Shown: positions 26,260 through 35,435, counted from the stretch's first letter. The stretch: DNA of 64,000 bases from Mycobacterium yunnanensis (GCF_025823185.1 NZ_JACKVK010000008.1:980312-1044311); one strand, 5' to 3'. Made by a program: numbers and translations. Notes: a model not told the origin generated them from the sequence alone.

Positions 26260-26910
26260 ATGCCCTCTGAAACCCTCGACTTGACCCTCGACGAACTGCT
26301 GACGACCACGCGTTCGGTCCGCAAACGCCTCGACTTCGAGAAGCCCGTGCCGCGCGAAATCATCATGGAATGCCTCGACCTGGCGCTGCAGGCGCCGACG
26401 GGGTCCAACACCCAGGGCTGGCAGTTCGTCTTCGTCGACGACGACGAGAAGAAGAAGGCGATCGCCGATGTCTACCGCATCGCGGCCACCCCCTACCTCG
26501 ACGCCGAGAAGCCCACCTACGGCGACAGCCGCGACGAGCGCACGCCGTTGGTGATCGACTCGGCCAAGTACCTCAACGACCATCTGCACGAAGTTCCGGT
26601 CATGCTGATTCCGTGCCTGGAAGGCCGTCCCGACGGGGCGCCGGCGGGCGCGAGCGCCGGCTTCTGGGGGTCGATCCTGCCCGCCGCTTGGAGCATGATG
26701 CTCGCGCTGCGTTCACGCGGGCTCGGCTCGGCCTGGACCACGCTGCACCTCATCGGCGACGGCGAGAAGCAGGTGGCCGACATCCTCGGGATCCCCTTCG
26801 ACAAGTACGCCCAGGCTGGGCTGTTTCCGATCGCCTACACCAAGGGCACCGACTTCAAGAAGGCCAAGCGGCTGCCTGCCGAGCAGCTCAGCCACTGGAA
26901 CAGTTGGTGA
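26260..26910 (+). CDS. Nitroreductase family protein (Rv3368c-like)
   Basis: 216 aa FMN-dependent nitroreductase fold: TTTRSVRKRLDFEKPVPREI, with the FMN-binding Arg-Ser-Val-Arg, then LQAPTGSNTQGWQFVFVDD and LHLIGDGEKQVADILGIP. It reduces nitro or quinone compounds with NAD(P)H in homologues; the natural substrate is not known. Same pairing with the Rv3369-like gene as in M. tuberculosis. Confidence 0.88.
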   Translation: MPSETLDLTLDELLTTTRSVRKRLDFEKPVPREIIMECLDLALQAPTGSNTQGWQFVFVDDDEKKKAIADVYRIAATPYLDAEKPTYGDSRDERTPLVIDSAKYLNDHLHEVPVMLIPCLEGRPDGAPAGASAGFWGSILPAAWSMMLALRSRGLGSAWTTLHLIGDGEKQVADILGIPFDKYAQAGLFPIAYTKGTDFKKAKRLPAEQLSHWNSW

Positions 26911-26913
26911 CTT

Positions 26914-26933
26914 TCTTCGCGCAAGCGCTCATC
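26914..26933 (+). repeat. Dispersed 20-mer, also found in the mfpB-like gene
   Basis: TCTTCGCGCAAGCGCTCATC, identical over 20 nt to the junction of the 30-bp tandem repeats at 31591-31692. It is intergenic here, just 3 nt past the nitroreductase stop. Confidence 0.8.
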
Positions 26934-26945
26934 CGAAGGTAACCC

Positions 26946-27007
26946 CATCGCGTGTGCTGCGAGATCCTCGGATGCGAGCATTTCGCGATCTCCCAGCACA
27001 CGCGATG
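26946..27007. terminator. Long hairpin between convergent nitroreductase and trmL
   Basis: Outer arms of 14 bp (CATCGCGTGTGCTG at 26946-26959 with CAGCACACGCGATG at 26994-27007), one mismatch, then 6 more pairs (GAGATC with GATCTC), and a 20-nt loop. It ends 10 nt before the trmL stop. Most simply a bidirectional terminator, but unusually long and perfect. Confidence 0.6.
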
Positions 27008-27017
27008 TGGCGAAGGC

Positions 27018-27482
27018 TCACACCGCGCCGGCGAACCCTTGCTGCCGCCATGCCTCGTAGACGACCACCGCGGCGGCGTTCGACAGGTTCAGCGACCGTC
27101 GGCCGGCCAGCATGGGAATCCGCACCCGCTGGGTGACGTGCGGGTCGGCCAGCGTGTCGGCATCGAGACCGGTGGGCTCCGGCCCGAACAACAGGACGTC
27201 GCCGGGCACGTAGTCGACGTCGCCGAAGAATGAGTCGGCGTGCGCGGTGAACGCGAAGACGCGCGCCGGCCTCACCACCGTCCACGCCGTCGCCAAATCC
27301 GGATGCACCGTCACCGACGCCAGATCGTGGTAATCCAACCCCGCGCGCCGCAATTTGGGTTCCGACAAGTCGAAGCCCAGCGGTTCGACGAGATGCAATT
27401 CGCATCCCGTCGCGGCGACCATCCGGATCGCATTACCGGTGTTGGGGGCAATGCGCGGCGAATTGAACATGACTTTGAACAA
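27018..27482 (-). CDS. trmL: tRNA (cytidine/uridine-34-2'-O)-methyltransferase TrmL (SpoU family)
   Basis: 154 aa SPOUT methyltransferase: motif 1 NTGNAIRM, motif 2 GDVLLFGPEPTGL, motif 3 IPMLAGRRSLNLSNAAAVVVYEAW forming the deep trefoil knot. It methylates the 2'-OH of the wobble base of certain leucine tRNAs. TTG 27482 is kept as start because it lines up with Met1 of known TrmL proteins; a downstream ATG would remove the first strand. Corresponds to Rv3366. Confidence 0.88.
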   Translation of the reverse strand: MFKVMFNSPRIAPNTGNAIRMVAATGCELHLVEPLGFDLSEPKLRRAGLDYHDLASVTVHPDLATAWTVVRPARVFAFTAHADSFFGDVDYVPGDVLLFGPEPTGLDADTLADPHVTQRVRIPMLAGRRSLNLSNAAAVVVYEAWRQQGFAGAV

Positions 27483-27537
27483 GGCGGAAATGGGCCTTCC
27501 GGTACGTGAGTAGCAGGAAGCCTACGTCCGCCTGCGG

Positions 27538-27669
27538 TCACGTCTCCTGATCGGGGATGGTCGCGTCGTCGCCGAATTCAGGGTCGGGGCTTTCTCCGCC
27601 GGGAGCGCTGACGGACTCCGTCTCGTCGGTGTCGCTGCGTCGATGTTCGTCTCCATGGGGCTCGGTCAT
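27538..27669 (-). CDS. Possible small acidic protein (43 aa)
   Basis: ATG 27669 with AAGGGG 4 nt upstream, TGA at 27538. 43 codons encode a highly charged, acidic, probably disordered peptide (MTEPHGDEHRRSDTDE at the start, ending DDATIPDQET). About three quarters of the codons end in G or C, as in coding DNA here. No family recognised. It could be a real small gene or chance; it sits in an otherwise empty 500-nt gap between trmL and the kinase leader. Confidence 0.4.
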   Translation of the reverse strand: MTEPHGDEHRRSDTDETESVSAPGGESPDPEFGDDATIPDQET

Positions 27670-27923
27670 GAAACCCCTTTACCCACTTTCGCCAATGCGA
27701 CATGAATGCGCGCCTTTCGCCGGAATGTTTCGGAGTCGTCTCGGTAGCGCAACGACATTTGCTCGCGTGGCGCACGAGTACGCAACGCCCAGGTCACGAA
27801 CTCTGTCTGTTCAGTAAGAACTCTGGAAACGCCGTGATATCGCTGTCATACTCGTGGAATTGCCGGTCGGACTGGTGCTTCCGGTGCCTGCCGATATGTG
27901 GGCGTACTGCTGCAGGAAGTCTT
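27670..27923. other. AT-richer intergenic stretch upstream of the sensor-kinase operon
   Basis: No coding region that I can support. It has lower GC than its surroundings and must carry the promoters of the kinase operon and perhaps of the small acidic gene. I see only weak candidates, such as GGAAA-like and CATACT boxes near 27825 and 27847. Confidence 0.4.
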
Positions 27924-27986
27924 ATGAACGACGCTCCAACACGAAACTTTCGACGCTTGCCCGGTTTTCTGGCCGTGCCGCGATGA
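27924..27986 (+). CDS. Candidate 20-aa leader peptide coupled to the sensor kinase
   Basis: AGGAAG lies 4 nt before ATG 27924. Twenty codons ([20 protein letters not shown]) end in TGA 27984-27986, overlapping the kinase ATG as ATGA. The kinase itself has no ribosome site, so ribosomes ending here probably reinitiate on it. No regulatory codon run is evident. Confidence 0.45.
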   Translation: MNDAPTRNFRRLPGFLAVPR

Positions 27987-30769
27987 GCGCATTCGTCGAA
28001 CCGCAGGATCACGAGCCGCAAGGTCTCGCGGCCGTGTCGCCGCGGCAGACGACGGCACGCCCGTCGCGATGGGCGCTGAGCAACTGGCCCGTCGGCTGGA
28101 AGGTCTTCGCGATCGTGGTGCTCCCACTGCTGCTGGTGGGCGTGCTGGGCGGCCTGCGGGTGCAGTCGGACTGGGCGAGCGCGGGTGAACTCCGACGCGC
28201 GGCCGACCGCACCGCGATGGTGCCCGCCATCGAGGAGTACACCGCGGCCCTGGAAGGCGCCCTGCTGGCCAACTCCGCCGGCGGCGACGCCCAGGCCGCG
28301 CTGAACGCCTTCGACACCAGCAAGCAGAAACTGCGAAACCAGCTCGCCGGAGTCGACGTCGCCCCCGACGTCCGCACCGGGGTCACCGGTCTGCTGGACG
28401 ACGGCCAGGCACTGGTCGACAAGGTGACGGCCAACGGCATCGACCTCCGCGGCCGCATCACCGACTATGCACCCATCCTGCTGTCTGCCGAGGACGCGAT
28501 CAACGGTTCGGTCCGGGTCGACGACGAGCAGATCCGCGCCAAGGCCCAGGGCCTGAGCCGTGCCGTCGGCGCACGCGGTCAGATGGCGATGGAGCAGCTC
28601 CTGGTCAACCTCGGGGGTGAGCTGCCGGAACCGGAGCTACGCACCTCGATGATCACCTTGGCTGGCACCGAACCGTCGACGCTGTCCGGGATGTCGCAGG
28701 TGCTCGGCGTCGGCTCACCCGACGCGCAGAAACTGCAGGAGGAGATGGTCCGGCGGATGGCCCTGATGTCGGACCCGGCCGTCGCCCTCGTCGGCAACCC
28801 CGAGCTGAGCCAGTCCCTGCAGAGCGCCGACGACGTCGCCAACCAGGTCGTCGACTCCACCACCGCCGCGGTCACCTCCGCCGTCGACGACCAGGCCGAC
28901 GCGAAGCGTCGAGAAGCGATCCGCGATTCGGCGATCGTCGGGGCGGCCATCCTCGTGACGCTGGTGATCGTCCTGGTCGTGGCGAGGTCTCTGGTCCGGC
29001 CGCTGCGGAGACTGCGCGACGGCGCGCTGCGAGTGGCCCACGAGGAGCTCGCCCGGGAGATCGAGCGGGTGCGGGCCGGCGAAGAGCCGGGCCCGGTCGT
29101 ACCGTTGCCGGTGAACACCACCGAGGAAGTTGGCCAGGTCGCCCACGCCGTCGACGAGCTGCACGAGCAGGCGGTGCTCCTGGCCGGCGAGCAAGCCCGT
29201 CTCCAACTCCAGATCGGCGACATGTTCGAGACGCTGTCTCGCCGCAGCCGGTCGCTGGTGGATCAGCAGCTCGGCATCATCGACCGCCTCGAACGCGACG
29301 AGGAAGACCCCGAGCGGCTCGACAGCCTGTTCAAGCTCGACCACCTCGCGGCGCGGATGCGGCGCAACGGGGCCAACCTGCTGGTGCTGGCCGGATCCCG
29401 AGTGCAGCGCGAGGAGGCCGACCCCGTGCCGCTCGCCACCGTCGTCAACGCCGCCGCCTCGGAAGTCGAGGATTACGCGAGGATCGTCGCCGAGGATCTG
29501 CCGGAGACCGAGATCGTCGGCGTCGTCGCCGGTGACCTCGTCCACCTGCTGGCCGAGCTGCTGGACAACGCGCTGCGGTACTCACCGCCGATGTCCGACG
29601 TCCGGGTGACCGCGATGCGCACCGGCAACGGCGGTCTGGTCGTCGAAATCGGGGACTACGGCCTTGGCATGACCGACGCCGACCTTCGCGTGGCCAACAC
29701 CCGTCTGCAAGCCGGCGGCGAGGTCAACCCCTTCACCGCCCGGCACATGGGTCTGTTCGTGGTCGGCAAGCTCGCGGGCCAGCACGGCCTGGCGGTGCGC
29801 CTGCGCAACACCGTCGCCGCCGAACCGCAGTCGGGGACGACGGCGGGGGTCTTCATTCCCGCCGAGTCGCTGCTGCACGGCCCCGGCGAGACCTATGCCC
29901 CCGACGCCGACCCGTTCGCCGAACCACACCTGGCGGTGGTCCCTCCGTACGCCGTCGACGAGGAGGAGTACACCGGGTACGGGGACTATCGGGACGCCCC
30001 GTCACGGGAACCGGATGCCACCGACCGACAAGAGCGCGAGTACGACGACGCCCCGGTTCCCGAATACCGCAACGGTCACGCCGACACACCCATTTCGCTT
30101 CTCCCGCAACGCAATCCCGGAGCGAGCGGGATCGCAGGCATCCCGTCCGCGCCGATCGACACCCCGCCGGCCGAGGCCGAGGCCGAGGACCGCTGGGGTG
30201 AACGTGAATGGACGCAGGAGTCCTGGCCTGCGGAACCCGCGCGACCCGTCCCCACCGACACGTCGTCGTACTTCTCGGGCAGTGCCGGCGCGAGCGACAC
30301 GCGCCCCGCCGAACCGGTGAGCCGACCGGCCCCCGATCCGCAACCCGCCACCGGTGGGTCCATCTTCGACAGCATGCTCTCGGAATGGCTCATCGACGAC
30401 CCGTTCACCCTGGCCCAGAGCACGGACCTGGACTGGCAGACCGTCTGGGACAAGGGGTGGTCGGCCGCGGCCGCCGCGGACGAGGCGCCGGTCGAGCAAC
30501 GCACGTCCGAGGGCCTGCCGGTGCGCCAACCCGGTGCACGGTTGATCCCGGGCGCGGCGGCCATCGACGACCGGCCCAACGGACGCAACGGCGGCGCCCA
30601 CCGTGGCGTCGACGCGCCCCCACCGCAGGACGACTCGGCCGCGGACACCGGCCCCATCGCGATCCCACGGGACCCCAACGCCGTTCGCAGCAGCATCGGC
30701 AGTCACTTCGGCGGCGTGCACGCGGGCCGGGCCCGTGCCCGCGAGGCGCGACCGACGGACGAGGACTGA
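27983..30769 (+). CDS. Nitrate/nitrite-sensing-type membrane histidine kinase (CvnA-like, Rv3365c homologue)
   Basis: 928 aa from ATG 27983. The first membrane segment is [20 protein letters not shown], followed by a helical extracytoplasmic NIT-type domain of about 260 residues, then a second segment [14 protein letters not shown] and a HAMP-like region. The ATPase domain has the N-box [12 protein letters not shown] and G-box [12 protein letters not shown]. There is no ordinary HisKA dimer motif, as in other actinobacterial conservon kinases. The last 250 residues are disordered and rich in Pro, Asp and Glu. It heads the conserved kinase/roadblock/DUF742/GTPase operon. ATGA overlap with the leader peptide supports this start. 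Confidence 0.88.
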   Translation: MSAFVEPQDHEPQGLAAVSPRQTTARPSRWALSNWPVGWKVFAIVVLPLLLVGVLGGLRVQSDWASAGELRRAADRTAMVPAIEEYTAALEGALLANSAGGDAQAALNAFDTSKQKLRNQLAGVDVAPDVRTGVTGLLDDGQALVDKVTANGIDLRGRITDYAPILLSAEDAINGSVRVDDEQIRAKAQGLSRAVGARGQMAMEQLLVNLGGELPEPELRTSMITLAGTEPSTLSGMSQVLGVGSPDAQKLQEEMVRRMALMSDPAVALVGNPELSQSLQSADDVANQVVDSTTAAVTSAVDDQADAKRREAIRDSAIVGAAILVTLVIVLVVARSLVRPLRRLRDGALRVAHEELAREIERVRAGEEPGPVVPLPVNTTEEVGQVAHAVDELHEQAVLLAGEQARLQLQIGDMFETLSRRSRSLVDQQLGIIDRLERDEEDPERLDSLFKLDHLAARMRRNGANLLVLAGSRVQREEADPVPLATVVNAAASEVEDYARIVAEDLPETEIVGVVAGDLVHLLAELLDNALRYSPPMSDVRVTAMRTGNGGLVVEIGDYGLGMTDADLRVANTRLQAGGEVNPFTARHMGLFVVGKLAGQHGLAVRLRNTVAAEPQSGTTAGVFIPAESLLHGPGETYAPDADPFAEPHLAVVPPYAVDEEEYTGYGDYRDAPSREPDATDRQEREYDDAPVPEYRNGHADTPISLLPQRNPGASGIAGIPSAPIDTPPAEAEAEDRWGEREWTQESWPAEPARPVPTDTSSYFSGSAGASDTRPAEPVSRPAPDPQPATGGSIFDSMLSEWLIDDPFTLAQSTDLDWQTVWDKGWSAAAAADEAPVEQRTSEGLPVRQPGARLIPGAAAIDDRPNGRNGGAHRGVDAPPPQDDSAADTGPIAIPRDPNAVRSSIGSHFGGVHAGRARAREARPTDED

Positions 30770-30776
30770 CCGGCAC

Positions 30777-31184
30777 ATGACCCGACCGACCCAGCGCGAC
30801 TCCCTCGACTGGCTGGTATCCAGATTCGCCCACGACGTGGCCGGCGTCTCGCACGCCATCCTGGTCTCCGCCGACGGACTTCTGATGGCCTCCAGCGAGC
30901 ACATGCCCGTCGAGCGCGCCGACCAGCTCGCGGCCGTCACCTCCGGGCTCGCCAGCCTGTCGACCGGAGCGGCCCAGCTGTTCGACGGCGGACACGTGCT
31001 GCAGTCGGTCGTGGAGATGGAGAACGGCTACCTGCTGTTGATGCGGGTGGGCGACGGCTCCAACCTGGCGACGCTGGCGACCAGGTCCTGTGACATCGGC
31101 CAGGTGGGCTACGAGATGGCGATCCTGGTCGAACGCGTGGGCACCGTCATCCAGTCGGCGCGCCGCACGGCCCCGCGGTCGTGA
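30777..31184 (+). CDS. Roadblock/LC7 domain protein (CvnB-like, Rv3364c homologue)
   Basis: 135 aa: a single roadblock domain ([43 protein letters not shown] strand, [17 protein letters not shown]). In conservons this small dimer acts with the GTPase, probably as a GTPase-activating or scaffolding partner. ATG 30777 is 7 nt after the kinase stop; an extension further upstream is out-of-frame kinase sequence. Confidence 0.9.
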   Translation: MTRPTQRDSLDWLVSRFAHDVAGVSHAILVSADGLLMASSEHMPVERADQLAAVTSGLASLSTGAAQLFDGGHVLQSVVEMENGYLLLMRVGDGSNLATLATRSCDIGQVGYEMAILVERVGTVIQSARRTAPRS

Positions 31185-31190
31185 GCGCCG

Positions 31191-31580
31191 ATGACCCCGC
31201 CATCCAGCGACGCCTCGGAGCCCAGTGAACCGCTGATCGAGGTCAGCATGGTGCGGCCCTACACGCTGACCGGTGGGCGCACGGCCTCATCGGTGGACCT
31301 GCCGCTGGAGGCGCCGATCCGCACCTCGAGGCCCGGCCCCGCGCCCACCTGGCCGAGTAGCGACGTGCGAGCCAAGATCCTCGACGTGGGGGAGGACGGC
31401 CCGTCGGTGGCAGAGGTGGCGGCACGTCTTGCATTGCCGCTCGGCGTCGCGCGTGTGCTGATCGGCGATCTGGTCGAGCAGGACTATCTTCGAGTGGACG
31501 CCTACTTGGGCGAGTCGGCCACCACCGACGAGAGACGTGAGCTGATCGGGAGGACACTGCGTGGCCTACGGGCACTCTGA
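31191..31580 (+). CDS. DUF742 protein (CvnC-like, Rv3363c homologue)
   Basis: 129 aa DUF742: VRPYTLTGGRT, then a winged-helix-like part (DVGEDGPSVAEVAARLALPLGVARVLIGDLVEQDYLRV). It probably links the kinase to the GTPase. It lies 6 nt after the roadblock gene and overlaps the GTPase start by 20 nt, the usual conservon arrangement. Confidence 0.9.
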   Translation: MTPPSSDASEPSEPLIEVSMVRPYTLTGGRTASSVDLPLEAPIRTSRPGPAPTWPSSDVRAKILDVGEDGPSVAEVAARLALPLGVARVLIGDLVEQDYLRVDAYLGESATTDERRELIGRTLRGLRAL

Positions 31581-32238
31581 GCGCTCGCCCCAGCGCTCAT
31601 CGGAATCACGCTCTTCGCGCAAGCGCTCATCGGAATCACGCTCTTCGCGCAAGCGCTCATCGGAATCACGCTCTTCGCGCAAGCGCTCATCGTCCACCAA
31701 GATCGTGATCTCCGGCGGCTTCGGCGCCGGCAAGACCACCTTCGTCGGTGCCGTGTCGGAGATCATGCCGCTGCGCACGGAAGCCATCGTGACCAACGCC
31801 TCGCAGGGCGTCGACCTTCTCAGTGCCACCCCGAACAAGAACACCACCACCGTGGCCATGGACTTCGGCCGCATCACGCTGGCCGAGGACTTGGTGCTCT
31901 ACCTCTTCGGTACCCCGGGACAGCGCCGGTTCTGGTTCATGTGGGACGACCTGGTCCGCGGCGCGATCGGGGCGATCATCCTGGTCGACGTGCGCCGGTT
32001 GGAGGACAGCTTCGCCGCGGTCGACTTCTTCGAGGCCCGCCAACTGCCGTTCCTCATCGCGGTGAACGGGTTCGACGGCGGACCGCGGTACGGGGCCGAC
32101 GCCGTGCGACAGGCGCTGGCGCTGCGCGAGTCGATCCCCGTGCTCGACGTCGACGCGCGGGACCGCAATTCGGCGAAGGCGGCGTTGATCGCCCTGACCG
32201 AATACGCGTTGATGAACCTCGGTTCGGTCCCCGGCTGA
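31561..32238 (+). CDS. mfpB: MfpB-like small GTPase (CvnD, Rv3362c homologue) with repeat-expanded N-terminus
   Basis: 225 aa. G1 is SGGFGAGKTTF, G3 region LFGTPGQRRFWFMWDDL and G4-like VNGFD. In M. smegmatis and M. tuberculosis MfpB modulates MfpA action on DNA gyrase. The first 47 residues are unusual: three direct copies of a 10-residue Ser/Arg-rich unit (SSESRSSRKR) precede the GTPase fold, making it about 30 residues longer than the 193-aa M. tuberculosis protein. The unit comes from 30-bp DNA repeats at 31591-31692. GTG 31561 has GGGAGG 7 nt upstream. Confidence 0.9.
   Translation: MAYGHSERSPQRSSESRSSRKRSSESRSSRKRSSESRSSRKRSSSTKIVISGGFGAGKTTFVGAVSEIMPLRTEAIVTNASQGVDLLSATPNKNTTTVAMDFGRITLAEDLVLYLFGTPGQRRFWFMWDDLVRGAIGAIILVDVRRLEDSFAAVDFFEARQLPFLIAVNGFDGGPRYGADAVRQALALRESIPVLDVDARDRNSAKAALIALTEYALMNLGSVPG
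31591..31692 (+). repeat. Three 30-bp tandem direct repeats plus a 12-nt partial copy
   Basis: Units at 31591-31620, 31621-31650 and 31651-31680 are identical except the first base, and 31681-31692 starts a fourth. In frame with the GTPase gene, each unit encodes ten residues rich in Ser and Arg. The unit junction matches the intergenic 20-mer at 26914-26933 exactly. Confidence 0.95.
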
Positions 32239-32240
32239 CG

Positions 32241-32804
32241 GTGGCCGACCTCGACCCGCAGTGGGAGGACCGGGAGTTCACCGGCACGGACTTCCGTGAC
32301 GAGGACCTGAGCCGGCTGCGCACCGAACGCGTCGTGTTCACCGAATGCGACTTCAGTGGCGTCGACCTGACCGAATCCGAGCATCAGGGCTCGGCCTTCC
32401 GCAACTGCACCTTTAGACGCACGTCGTTGATGCACACCGTCTTTCGTCAGTGCACGCTGCTGGGTTCGGTGTTCACCGAGTGTCGGCTGCGGCCGGTGAC
32501 GATGGTCGAGGTGGACCTGACCCTCGCCGTCCTCGGCGGGTGCGATCTACGGTCCATCGACCTGACGGACTGCCGGTTGCGCGAAGCGAACCTCGTCGGC
32601 ACCGACCTGCGCAAGGCCGTCCTGCGCGGGGCCGACCTCCGCGGGGCGCGGACGCAGAACGTGCGCCTGGAGGAAGCCGATCTGCGAGGTGCGCTCACCG
32701 ATCCCACGTTCTGGACGACCGCGTCGGTGCGCGGCGCGAAGATCGACGTCACGCAGGCACTGGGGTACGCCGCGGCGCACGGTCTCGACGTGCACGGGAG
32801 TTAA
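32241..32804 (+). CDS. mfpA: Pentapeptide-repeat protein MfpA
   Basis: 187 aa, almost entirely pentapeptide repeats of the A(D/N)LxX type (TDFRDEDLSRL, CDFSGVDL, ANLVGTDLRKAVLRGADLRGA), folding as a right-handed beta helix that mimics DNA. It binds DNA gyrase and gives intrinsic low-level fluoroquinolone resistance in mycobacteria. It follows the GTPase with a 2-nt gap, GTG start. Length fits the 183-aa M. tuberculosis protein. Confidence 0.93.
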   Translation: MADLDPQWEDREFTGTDFRDEDLSRLRTERVVFTECDFSGVDLTESEHQGSAFRNCTFRRTSLMHTVFRQCTLLGSVFTECRLRPVTMVEVDLTLAVLGGCDLRSIDLTDCRLREANLVGTDLRKAVLRGADLRGARTQNVRLEEADLRGALTDPTFWTTASVRGAKIDVTQALGYAAAHGLDVHGS

Positions 32805-32825
32805 TCCCTTCGCTCGCGGGAGGGC

Positions 32826-35435
32826 CTAGCCCGCCTTGAGCCGAATCTTGTAGCGCACGAAGCACAGGTAGAACAGCGACAGCGCGCCCAGCATGGCCAT
32901 GTCGAAGATCCACGTGCCCGCGTCGTGCTTCCAGTGCGAGTCGTCGGGCATGATCGGCGGCTTCACCATGTCGGTGACGCCCACCGTCGACGCCGTGGCC
33001 GCAAATCCCCAGCGGGCCGGGGTCACCCACGACATCTGATCCAGCGGGGCCCGCCCGGTGACGGGGATGAGGCCACCGGAGAACACCAGCTGCGACATCA
33101 CCGCCACCACGAGCAGCGGCATGATCTGGTCGCTGGTCTTCGCCAACGCCGACAGCGCGAGGCCGACCGTGGCCGCGCAGATCGTCGCGGCGGCCATCCC
33201 GAAGAACAGTTCGATCGCCGCGGACGCCTCGCCCCCGCCGAGCACCAGGGGGCCGTTCTTGGGCAGTCCGACGCCGATCAGCGTGATGCCCGTGACGATC
33301 CCGGACTGCACGATCGCGAACACCGAGTAGATGCACACCTTGGCCAACAGGTAGGCGGTGGTGGACAACCCGACGGCCTGCTCACGCAGGAAGATCGCAC
33401 GTTCACCGATGAGGTCGCGGACGGTCAGCGCGGTGCCCATGAAGATGGCGCCGACGTTGAGCAGTACCAAGACCTGGCCGGGCTGGTTGGGGGCGTCGCC
33501 AAGGGGATTGGGTTGCCCGAACCCGGTGGAGCCCGGCACGGACAGCGACAGCACGCCCATGATGAACGGCAGGATCGCCAGGAACGCGAAGTATCCGCGG
33601 TCGGAGACGATGAGCCGCATCTGCCGCCGCGCGATCGTCGAGAACTGCTTGATCGTGCTGGTGTGCACGGGCGTGCCGAGCTCGGCAGCCTCCTGCTTCG
33701 GCGGCGGTGGCGGCGGCGGGCCGTGACGCTCGAGGTACTTGCGCTTGGCGCTGTCGGGATCGCCGGCGACCGAGGAGAAGATGTCGGCCCAGTTGGTGGT
33801 GCCGAGCTCCGGGCCGATCTGGCTCGGCGGTCCGCAGAAGGCCGTCTTGCCGCCGGGGGCGAGCAGCAGCACCTGATCGCAGACGTCGAGGTAGGTCAAC
33901 GAGTGCGTCACCACCAGCACGACGCGGCCGGCGTCGGCCAGCTGGCGCAGCATCGTCATCACCTGACGGTCCAGCGCCGGGTCCAGGCCGGACGTCGGTT
34001 CGTCGAGGATTAGCAGCGACGGTCCGGTCAGCAGCTCCAGCGCCACTGACGCGCGTTTGCGCTGACCGCCGGAGAGCTTGTCGACCCGGGTGTCGAGGTG
34101 CTTGGTCATCTCGAGCTCTTCGAGCACCTCCATGACGACCCGTTCGCGGTCCTCCTTGTCGGTGTCGGGGGGCAACCGGAGCTCGGCGGCGTACATCAGT
34201 GCCTGCCGGACGGTCAGCTGCCCGTGGACAACGTCGTCCTGGGGCACCATTCCGATTCTGGAGCGCAGTGAGGCGTACTCGGCGTGGACGTCGTGACCCT
34301 CGAAGGTGACGGTGCCCGTCGTGGGATGGGTGTAACCGGCGATCAGGCGGGCGAAGGTCGACTTGCCGGCACCCGACGGGCCGATCAGTGCGGTCAGGGT
34401 GCCGGGACGCGCGGCCAGCGAGATGTTGTCGAGCAGGGTCTTGTTGCCCTCGATGGTCCAGGTGACGCCGTGGACGTCCAGTCCGCCGGTGCGGGTCGCG
34501 ACGTCGGTCTCGTTGCGGCGGGCCAGGGTGCCACCAGCGAAGACGAGGTCGATGTTGCCGATGGTGACGACGTCGCCCTCGTGAAGCACCTCGGAGTCGA
34601 CGCGCTGGCCGTTGACGAACGTGCCGTTGATGCTGCGGTTGTCGAGGATTTGGGTGCCACCGGGACCGCTGACCAAGGTGGCGTGATGCCGTGAGGCCAG
34701 GACGTCTGGGATGACGATGTCGTTGTCGGTGGCTCGACCGATCTTGATGCCGCCGGGGGGAACCTCCGGCGCGCGGCCCGGCCGCAGGATCTTGAGCATG
34801 CTCGTCGCGAGGTTGCCCTCTGGCGCCCGGGGCGCCGCGGCGGGCCCCATCTGCGTGGCCGTCGGGTCGAGGGTCGGACTGGACAACGGTCGCTGCACCG
34901 GATGCGGAGCGCTCGGGGGACGGTAGGCCTGGGGACCACTGGTCGGCGGCGGCCCCGCGGGATACATCGGCTGCGATCGCGACTGCGTGGTCGAGTGCGG
35001 CGACGGTGTCCGTGGTGGCGGTTGGGTGCGTGGGTAGCCCGTCGAGGGCTGGCTCGGCCACGATGCGCTCGGGCGTCCTGCGACGGGGACCTGAGTGGTC
35101 TGTGGCGGCGTGCCCGCCGAACCCTGATGCCGGCCGACCTCGAAGGTCAGCCGCGGGCCGTCCGGGTTTCCCACGTTGACGCTCATGCCGTCGACGATGT
35201 CGACCATCGGGACGCGGTGACCGTTGACGTACAACCCGTTGAGGCTGCCGTTGTCCACGGCGATCCACCGGCCCCCCTCGAAGCGCAGCAGCAGGTGCGC
35301 GCGCGAGATCAGGGGGTGGGCAATGCGGACGTCAGCGCGCAGATCACGCCCGACGACGACGTCGTTGCCGGGGGAGAAGGTGCGGGGTGAGCCGTCATAC
35401 CGAACGGTCAGCGCGGGTGGGGCGGATCGCGTCAT
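32826..35435 (-). CDS. FHA-domain ABC-2 exporter (Rv1747-like)
   Basis: 869 aa. FHA domain 1 spans about 25-95 (VVGRDLRADVRIAHPLISRAH). A Pro/Ser/Thr-rich linker holds likely phospho-threonines, then FHA domain 2 at about 225-300 (IKIGRATDNDIVIPDVLASRHH). The ABC domain has Walker A GPSGAGKST, signature LSGGQRKRASVALEL and LLILDEPTSGLD. The C-terminal ABC-2 membrane domain has about six segments. It matches M. tuberculosis Rv1747, a PknF-regulated exporter linked to phosphatidylinositol mannoside export; no kinase gene lies beside it here. ATG 35435 preferred over TTG 35444. Convergent with mfpA, 21-nt gap. Confidence 0.9.
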   Translation of the reverse strand: MTRSAPPALTVRYDGSPRTFSPGNDVVVGRDLRADVRIAHPLISRAHLLLRFEGGRWIAVDNGSLNGLYVNGHRVPMVDIVDGMSVNVGNPDGPRLTFEVGRHQGSAGTPPQTTQVPVAGRPSASWPSQPSTGYPRTQPPPRTPSPHSTTQSRSQPMYPAGPPPTSGPQAYRPPSAPHPVQRPLSSPTLDPTATQMGPAAAPRAPEGNLATSMLKILRPGRAPEVPPGGIKIGRATDNDIVIPDVLASRHHATLVSGPGGTQILDNRSINGTFVNGQRVDSEVLHEGDVVTIGNIDLVFAGGTLARRNETDVATRTGGLDVHGVTWTIEGNKTLLDNISLAARPGTLTALIGPSGAGKSTFARLIAGYTHPTTGTVTFEGHDVHAEYASLRSRIGMVPQDDVVHGQLTVRQALMYAAELRLPPDTDKEDRERVVMEVLEELEMTKHLDTRVDKLSGGQRKRASVALELLTGPSLLILDEPTSGLDPALDRQVMTMLRQLADAGRVVLVVTHSLTYLDVCDQVLLLAPGGKTAFCGPPSQIGPELGTTNWADIFSSVAGDPDSAKRKYLERHGPPPPPPPKQEAAELGTPVHTSTIKQFSTIARRQMRLIVSDRGYFAFLAILPFIMGVLSLSVPGSTGFGQPNPLGDAPNQPGQVLVLLNVGAIFMGTALTVRDLIGERAIFLREQAVGLSTTAYLLAKVCIYSVFAIVQSGIVTGITLIGVGLPKNGPLVLGGGEASAAIELFFGMAAATICAATVGLALSALAKTSDQIMPLLVVAVMSQLVFSGGLIPVTGRAPLDQMSWVTPARWGFAATASTVGVTDMVKPPIMPDDSHWKHDAGTWIFDMAMLGALSLFYLCFVRYKIRLKAG

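Noticed and set aside
31591..31692. CRISPR array
   Set aside because: Repeats are directly adjacent with no spacers, are in frame inside a protein-coding gene, and no cas genes are nearby.
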